A stretch of 64,000 nucleotides of DNA from positions 12,367-76,366 of the forward strand of contig NMRB01002568.1 in the NCBI GenBank assembly GCA_002633025.1. Direction: 5' to 3'. Positions within the stretch are counted from its first letter, which is position 1, and every line of letters starts with the position of its first letter. The notes beneath the pieces are model-generated. The model was not told where the DNA came from and did no database searches. It saw nothing but the letters and a program-made list of their open reading frames with translations. Shown piece after piece: positions 57,301 through 64,000 of the stretch. The translations under genes and the position numbers were made by a program. This stretch comes from Notospermus geniculatus. Taxonomy: Eukaryota > Nemertea > Pilidiophora > Heteronemertea > Lineidae.

Positions 57301-58618
57301 TCTTTCCACTATGGTACTGAGACCTTTAACTAGGCCGGGACCTAATGTTAGGCCTATGGAGTTAGGATAACTTGATGTCACCAAAGATCTTCTTTTGCTA
57401 TTCTCCAGGGGGTGAGACTCAAGAATTAAGATTCCATTTTGGTCCTTTCAAGTCACTGACTGTAATAAGAGATTTTTGATGATTTAATGAACGAGTGATA
57501 CATAGGCCTAGTTTATAGCAAGTGATCACATGCCACTGGTACATGCGGAACTGTCCGACTTACGCCCGGTATGGTTTACCGTAGGCACTGAACCACCACG
57601 CTGCCGCACAAGCGTAGCCGTTAACTCTAACAAGAAACCAGAACAGCAGAAGGCTAAAAATTGTAGCATTTTAGGCCTACGTTTACGAGTACAGTAGGCC
57701 TAGGCTAGTGAGTAACGTAAAAGGCTACAGTTGGACGGCAGATCATCTAGGCCTATAAAGTATAATTCACCTTACTTCAACATGGGAAAAGTGCCAAGCT
57801 TGGAAATGTAGATCATCTAAGCCAAAAAACGGGCGACACTTTTTGTAATCTCAGTATAGGCCTATACGGTATAATCAGTCCAGTGATTGTACCCTGCACT
57901 ACAACACTGCATGTGCACTGCATGCATGCAGTGAGTGTGAGTGTGACACTGTGAGTGTGTGTCTGTCACCACCAGTACCACTCTGGCACTGCACAGAAAT
58001 AGAAATAGAAATGCTGCAGTGCATGTCACTAATTTATGTGACACTTTTTTGATGTCTCAATCAATTTCTATTGCTTATTATTTACGCCAAACGAGACATG
58101 ATGGTGTACTATACATAAAGAACACATCTAGTTACAGATTGTATTCAAATAGTCAAGATGACACGTCTCAACCTGGCTTTATTACATCTGAAGTGATGGA
58201 ATGAAATTCCTTTCCCACAGATGGATTGCCATTTTGTTTGAATTGAATTCTGGGTTGAATGCTTTCGCGCCTGCGCAAATGTTGCCAGGGAAAACCGAAT
58301 CACTAAAAACACTGTATTCCAAATCAATAATTTCAGCCATATATCCAGTATAACTACAATATTATAAAAATTTATAGCATATTATAACTATTAATAGCTA
58401 CATTTTAATCAGCAACTATTAGAATCAAAGGACTTGTTCAAGTGTATGCAGAACTATATTTGGCCAGAGCATGGACATTTGTTTACATGGCCTGAGTGAA
58501 CAGTCTCCAGCAGGTGCTTGCTGTTTGACATTCCAATTTCCTGAAAAATGATGTAAATTATTGCAATTTTCTTCAGCGGTTTACAGCTGTTACTCAGTGC
58601 TGGTGAAGAACATTCACC
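57301..58618. promoter_or_regulatory. Divergent PACRGL / CFAP46 promoter region
   Basis: The 1.3 kb between the two start codons has no repeat or gene. It contains an X-box-like site (58281-58295), a CGCGCCTGCGCA block (58267-58278) that resembles an NRF1 half site, a GTGAGTGTGAGTGTGACACT low-complexity stretch near 57930, and several TAGGCCTA words. The transcription starts themselves cannot be placed from sequence. Confidence 0.45.
58281..58295 (+). promoter_or_regulatory. X-box (RFX site) upstream of CFAP46
   Basis: GTTGCC-AGG-GAAAAC matches the RYYNYY-N(1-3)-RRNRAC X-box consensus at every defined position. It lies 324 bp before the CFAP46 start codon and about 980 bp from that of PACRGL. 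RFX factors drive many cilium genes, which fits both neighbours. Confidence 0.55.
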
Positions 58619-61600
58619 ATGGATGCTAATTTAAGGAGTTTATTATCCACAGCCCAAAAGTTGGGCCCTGGTAAGAAACTTTATTGAATCTTTCACCTTT
58701 TCATGTTCGATTGTCGGATGTCAAGGCACACCCTATTGTCGGACGCTCCAAGTCCATAATTATAGGCCCCTACACTCTCACACATCCGATTTCCTTCATC
58801 ATATAGCCGAGGCCTACACGTCCTGCTACGGTCATGTCAATGGGGATGGCGCAATTTTTTTATCCTGACAGGTCGGTGCTGCGAACGATGTGACCTGACT
58901 GGCTGTGACCTGGAGGCTGGGCTGAGCGACGTCATTGACGTCATGTGTTGACGTTGCGCCATCATGATCATGAGAAAATGACCTGTACATTTTTCTACAG
59001 AAATAATGACACAAAAAAAACGTTGCTATTATCGCCATCGTATCTCTTATTTTAAGAAAAAACGTAATGAGATTTAAAGAAAATTTCATCTGCTACATGA
59101 TGATGTACATGTACCGGTAGGCCTATTGTAAGTTTTACAGTCGGGTGACCAAAACAAACGGGTTATTTTCATGCCAGAAAATAAATGGAAATAACGTTAG
59201 AAAAACGTTTCAATTGATTTTTGATTTTCTTTGATTTGGATCATCAGACAAGTGATGCTGCCAGTGCCAGTACATGGTGTGTCAGATGTCATCTCAACAA
59301 AATGTTATTTTTCAGATGGGGCTGTGAAACCCTTAGAGCAAGCATATGAATTACTCAAGAGTTATGCAGAGACTAGACTTGCTGTGGACAGTCCTGAGGC
59401 ATTCAGCACAGATCTTTATGTTCTGTGTGCTGAAGTGGCATATCAGATTGGACTTCCAGATACTGCCAAAGAATGTCTTAAAATGTACTTCATGAAGACA
59501 CCTCCATCCAACCAGTTTCTTTGCCGGGCCTATCTTTGTCAGGCCCAACTCTTGGCTCCTGACAATGCCAATAACCCTGTGAGTATGACTCACTATCAAG
59601 GTTACAATCTTGATGATCCTTCGTTCATAATTCAGTGTCTGGACTTCATCAGTTTGTCTGGGATTGGTATTATCATTACTATCTTTTGCCTTTTTACTGA
59701 ATTTCAGGAACAGCTAGAAAAGGCAGTGGTGTACCTTGTAAAAGCCATAAATTTTGCAAAAGATAACCCAAGGTAAGGTACTCAATTGATGAATAGGCCT
59801 ATTCATTGATGTTAATTAGAAATAATATTGGGCTACTAAATGCTGAATTTATTTGTCTCACAGAAATTATCATCTTCCATGGTGATTCTCGTCCTTTTAG
59901 ATACCACTTCTTGGTGTACAATGCATCCGTCCTATACTGGCAATTCTGCCGTCCATTCCTGAAGCCCCGATATCGCCAGTATCTCGCCCAGAGCCTACAC
60001 CAAGTGGTCAAGGCTCTTGACGATATCGATGACAAGGATTATGAATGGCGAGCACAACTCATGATGTAAGTGAAGTTTCAGGTTTTTAGAGTCTTTGATT
60101 TCAAAAGTGTGACTTCTCAGGTTCTCCTTTTAGAATAGTGCTACCTATTGTTTCGTGATTGGATAGGGGTACTGTACATGGATTCAGCTTTGACAGTTTC
60201 AGAATAGATATTGACCATCACCCCTTTCTCTTACAGTGCACTTATTGAATGCCATATGGATGCTGGCAGACAAGGTGATGCTGCACACATTGCTACAGCT
60301 GCCTCCACTTTCATCAAACAGCATGTGCCGTCCTTGTATAAGGAAGTGTTTGGCCTAATGGTGAGTTGTATCAGTCACTCTGTAACAGTTTCTTACTGCT
60401 GTGATGGCCTCCTTCTTCTCTGTCATCAGTTATCACGTAATTCTCCTCTACGTTGGATGGGCTTCTCACAGGACAAAGCTCACAATTTCACTCTGTCTTA
60501 TCTTTGTGCACCAGGTGCGACACCAATTGGTCGATGCCCAGAAGTTTCATAAAGACATCCGCTCAAACCCTGAGCTCAACATCTACTATAAGATCTGCAA
60601 ACTTAAACTGTAAGTAGCCCCATACCTCTCATTTGTCATGGCATTGCGTCCTCAGTGATGTTCCTTTTTCAAATGCATCAGCTTTGCATTTCATCTTATA
60701 AACTGTTTTCTGTTCCATCATCAGGGCTATTGAATTGAAAGATCCTGAAGTCCATGTACAAACTGAGCTAAGTCGTATTCTACTTCACATCACCAAGGGT
60801 GAGGAGCCTCCAAAACTTGCTCCGCCTCCAAGCACTAGCAGGAAGAGTGCGGGTACACCAACCAAGGTCATTGATGGCGACAGGTGAGTCCAGTATAACA
60901 TACTGACTGTCTTTTTAAGTGGCCCCTCAATATCCTTGAATGAATCTGAGAACATGGGCAACAGGGTCTGGGTTATTACTGGTAGCCTATGTTGCTGCCA
61001 TTCAGACCGAAGTAAGATAACATGGCAACAAGTGGGGAGACAGCACAGTGACATTGACCCCATTCCCTCCCAATTTGCCCCCAGTTGTATTAATGTTACT
61101 GACAACAGCCTGAATCATCATTCCCATAAGTAGATAAGACACAGGCAGCAAAAGTAACTGTAAACTGCAGTCTTCTCTGCCTTATCAACCAGACTCTGTA
61201 AGAGGGTTAATACTTTGCACAAAAAGTTTCGGTTTGTAGACTTTGTAGGTGATCATTCATTGTTAAAATATCGTTGTCATAGCTACCAATGTACCAGTAC
61301 ATCACCACTGTACAACCAAACAGACCCTTGTTGGTAAGTAACCAAAGGATTTTGGATAATATGCTGCTGAACGAAGTTTATTTTCGTGTTTCATTCCTGG
61401 GTTTTGTATCTGTTTCATTGAATTGAAAAATGATGTTGTATTTTGATTGAAATGATTATTCTTTTGACTTGTTTGATTGGTTTGTTGACCTGTTTTTATT
61501 CGGCTCTGTTCTCCATTTTCTGTCCGCTTTACTGTCAGTGTCATTCTGATTAATATACGGTACTGTATTACTCTTTAGAATTGTTCCACTGGATCCTACT

Positions 61601-63901
61601 TGTACACACAGGATGTTTTGATCTGATACTTGTAACTAACTGCTGTGTTGAATGATCTATTTGAGCCAAAGCTCGCACCATACCATGTATGGGCTTCAAA
61701 ACCCTCGTGCCACAGGTTCCCTTTTCATGGGAAATGGGATCCATGTCCAAATTCTTAGTCGATTTGATACTAATGCCATTGCAGCACCAGCCCGCGAAGA
61801 CCCCCAGAGAATGTAGCGCAAAAACCCCAGTTACCCAGTATCAGCGATGAAAGCTCACTGCCTGTGAAGCAAGATATTGGGCCTGATAGGTAAATGCTGT
61901 AGAGAGCAAGCTTTCTAGCCTTTCCCCGCAGCATCCTTGGCTACATCTGTTGCCGCCTTATCATGTATTGTCATCCTGCTACACATGGCTTTGTTTCTGG
62001 CTCCTGTCAGTGACCTGGAGGGGAGTAAGTGACAAAGCTTTGTGTGGCAGGATGACCAAGTGTTTGTCTGTAACGTGCAATGGAGAAGTTTCCATATTCA
62101 TGACATTCCTTCTGAGGATGCCATAGTTTCTCATCACTACACATACATGTAGCTTGGCGCTCTGGCTCTAAAATGCTTTGGAGTGACGCAACTCCAGGCT
62201 TCCAGTCCATCAGTATTATCCACATTCAGTACTCGCCTATTTCGCTAGAAATGCTCAAATTTCCCCTCAGTATTTTCACATAGTAATATCTCGCTGTAGA
62301 GGTAGTTCTGGGGGCCATTGAACCTGCTCTTACCATGAAGGGCCTGCTTATCCCCAGCTTGCTCCTAATGCAGAAATTTTGTCAGTACCGGTAACAAAGT
62401 TCCTAACATCCCTTTTATGGACCTCATTGCCACACAATTATTCGTGTACTCTTTGAGATTAAGAAAATTTAACTCAGTGGAAATGAGGTAAAATGGATTC
62501 AGTCACTTCCAGGGAATGTGCATTCATTTAACCCTTTCGCTGCCAATGTCGCATAAATGCGACATAAAACAGTCCCCCTGATCGACAGCGTTCAGGCTGC
62601 TCAATAGATCGTCAATAGTAGTTCTAGGCGCCGCCGTAAGATGGCGTGGCATATGCGCTATCATTTGAGACGTAATTTGAGGTGCTGGGTACAGGATTTG
62701 CGGTAAAATTTTGCTTGTATCTTGAGGGGGTGCAGGGTGGCACCCCCCGGGGGCGAAATTTTGGGAGAAAATATTTTGAAAAATGTAATTTTTTTCAAGT
62801 GTAAATGAGATTGCTTTTCATTGTTATCATTGTAAAGATGTATTCACAGTGATTGCATTCAGATATCTTTATTGCCAAGGTAGCAAGCCACACTTTAGTG
62901 GGGATTTTTTTGAAATTACCAAAAATCCAAGATGGCGGCTCCTGGTGACGTCATATATGCAAATTAGTCGAAAAAAGTCACCAGAGGATAAAGCTTAGAC
63001 CATTCCCTACAAGGTATTCCTATCTTCTTCAGTCAGGCGAACAGTACATGCTTTATAGTAACAAATAATTAGATTTCAGTGGCTAATTTTTGAAAAATCA
63101 ATCGGCAGCGAAAGGGTTAAGAAATGTAAATTTAAATTCATGTAATTAATTTGGAAATGATCGTCCTGTTTGCCAGTTCTCCCGTGTTGCCCTCATCGAA
63201 CACACCACGAAGGATGTCATTGAAGAGGACATCAACCTCACAAGTTGGTCGTAGCTCTCGCATTGGTAGTATTGTTGAAACACTCTTTGATCCACAGAGC
63301 CCTGGGAGGTAAAATGTTTTGACCTTGACTTGTAGCTTGGGTACCGGTTATTGCCCCAGCACATCTTGCACAGCCTGGTGATCGGATGTATAGATATTCC
63401 ACAAAATTAGGTGCCTATTTTGTGCATTTTAGACCCCTCCCGATGAACAGAAGTAGCCCGCCCTCTCCCAGACAAAACTTGGGAATATCCTCACTCCTCA
63501 CACGACCTACCGGGTAGTTTTAGTACACAATGTGACAGCATGTGTACAAATGTAGGAAAATTATTTTTTCTCCAAGAAAAGGAGCTGCTTAAAAAACAGA
63601 GGCATAACCATCTTCCAACACACTTCCCATTCAAATGCACACTCCTGCAGATTTCACACCAAGTCTGGTAATCTTGCCTTGCAGCTTTCTGGCACCTCAT
63701 AGATTTCCCCTCCACAACCTTCTCTAATGCAATACCTTTCTTAGTTTCAGCCAATTGCTGTGAATACATGCTTCCTGTTGGTCTTCGCTTTACGTTAGCA
63801 TTTTCTCTGTTTTGATTTGACAGAAAGGCTGGCTCGGACGGTAGAGGGCATCTTACCCCTACCCCAACATCTGTGAAACTACCACATGATAGTCAGGATA
63901 A
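58619..63901 (+). CDS. CFAP46: Cilia- and flagella-associated protein 46, N-terminal part
   Basis: Ten exons join in frame to 412 codons and run toward the right edge: 58619-58670, 59316-59578, 59708-59772, 59901-60065, 60237-60360, 60515-60609, 60725-60883, 61785-61889, 63177-63308, 63824-63901. The family (FAP46 in Chlamydomonas) is a large TPR-rich protein of the C1d projection of the ciliary central pair. The match is clear over the first 225 residues: FSTDLYVLCAEVAYQIGLPD, FLVYNASVLYWQFCRPFLKP, YEWRAQLM, AALIECHMDAGRQGDAAH-like helices and FIKQHVPSLYKEVFGLMVRH. From exon 7 on the protein is a Ser/Pro/Arg-rich linker (RKSAGTPTK, STSPRRPPEN, SNTPRRMSLKRTSTSQVG). The ATG at 58619 (CACCATGG context) opens a 17-codon first exon. 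Human CFAP46 is about 2,700 aa, so most of this gene lies beyond the window. Confidence 0.92.
62528..63120. mobile_element. 0.6-kb TTAA-bounded element in a CFAP46 intron
   Basis: TTAACCCTTTCGCTGCC at the left and GGCAGCGAAAGGGTTAA at the right are perfect inverted copies including the TTAA target (62528-62531, 63117-63120), the pattern of piggyBac-type elements. The interior includes AATGTCGCATAAATGCGACA and a GGCACCCCCCGGGGGC stretch, with no transposase frame. Confidence 0.8.
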
Positions 63902-64000
63902 GTGAGTCGTCGAATGACCTCCCAGGATTCGAATTGCTAATTTTTTCAGTTTTTCCGATCACCCTACCGCTAATGGAAGTTGTTGTTACCCATAATACCA

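Noticed and set aside
57301-57384. Upstream extension of the PACRGL frame
   Set aside because: The frame stays open but has no ATG upstream of 57298-57300, and the extra residues do not match the family.

Overview
This is a eukaryotic (animal) window of about 64 kb. It has no operons or bacterial-type genes. The coding regions are short exons with clean GT-AG introns, and large parts of the rest are non-autonomous DNA transposons. The gene content (a cilium gene, a C9orf72-complex gene, a PACRG-like gene), the compact introns and the very frequent words TAGGCCTA, TACATGTA and ACCGGTA suggest a marine invertebrate, perhaps an ambulacrarian such as a sea urchin, sea star or hemichordate. The species assignment is inference only.

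Layout. 1-18.3 kb is intergenic: minisatellites, MITEs, a 1.36-kb near-identical direct duplication split by a single N, a second 0.5-kb duplication, and a poly-G/N gap. 18.3-19.6 kb holds the last two recognisable exons of an unidentified + strand gene. 20.0-21.1 kb is a 1.1-kb foldback element with a 10-bp target duplication. 21.9-29.7 kb is a complete 21-exon SMCR8 gene (+ strand, 826 aa), with four mobile or repeat insertions noted in its introns. 32.9-33.8 kb holds the first two coding exons of a multi-span membrane protein that I cannot name. 34-54 kb is a transposon-rich desert with nested insertions, several TIR families present in two or more copies, tRNA-like SINEs and perfect hairpins. 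54.4-57.3 kb is a complete 6-exon PACRGL on the - strand (238 aa, all introns phase 0). 58.6 kb to the right edge holds the first 10 coding exons of CFAP46 (+ strand, about 412 aa of a much longer protein).

How the genes relate. PACRGL and CFAP46 are head-to-head with 1.3 kb between their start codons. An exact match to the RFX X-box consensus lies 324 bp before the CFAP46 start, which fits shared control of two cilium-linked genes. SMCR8 belongs to a different pathway (C9orf72-SMCR8-WDR41, autophagy and lysosome) and keeps the arginine-finger position.

The most unusual material is a set of TIR elements whose arms are built of short self-complementary words. Two share the same termini, but the interior of one is built of TTACGCGTAA-type words and that of the other of TTCGCGCACC-type words. 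A third, unrelated element is built the same way from TGTATGATGATGTT words. The long stretches without genes carry no open frame that I could support as coding beyond those listed.
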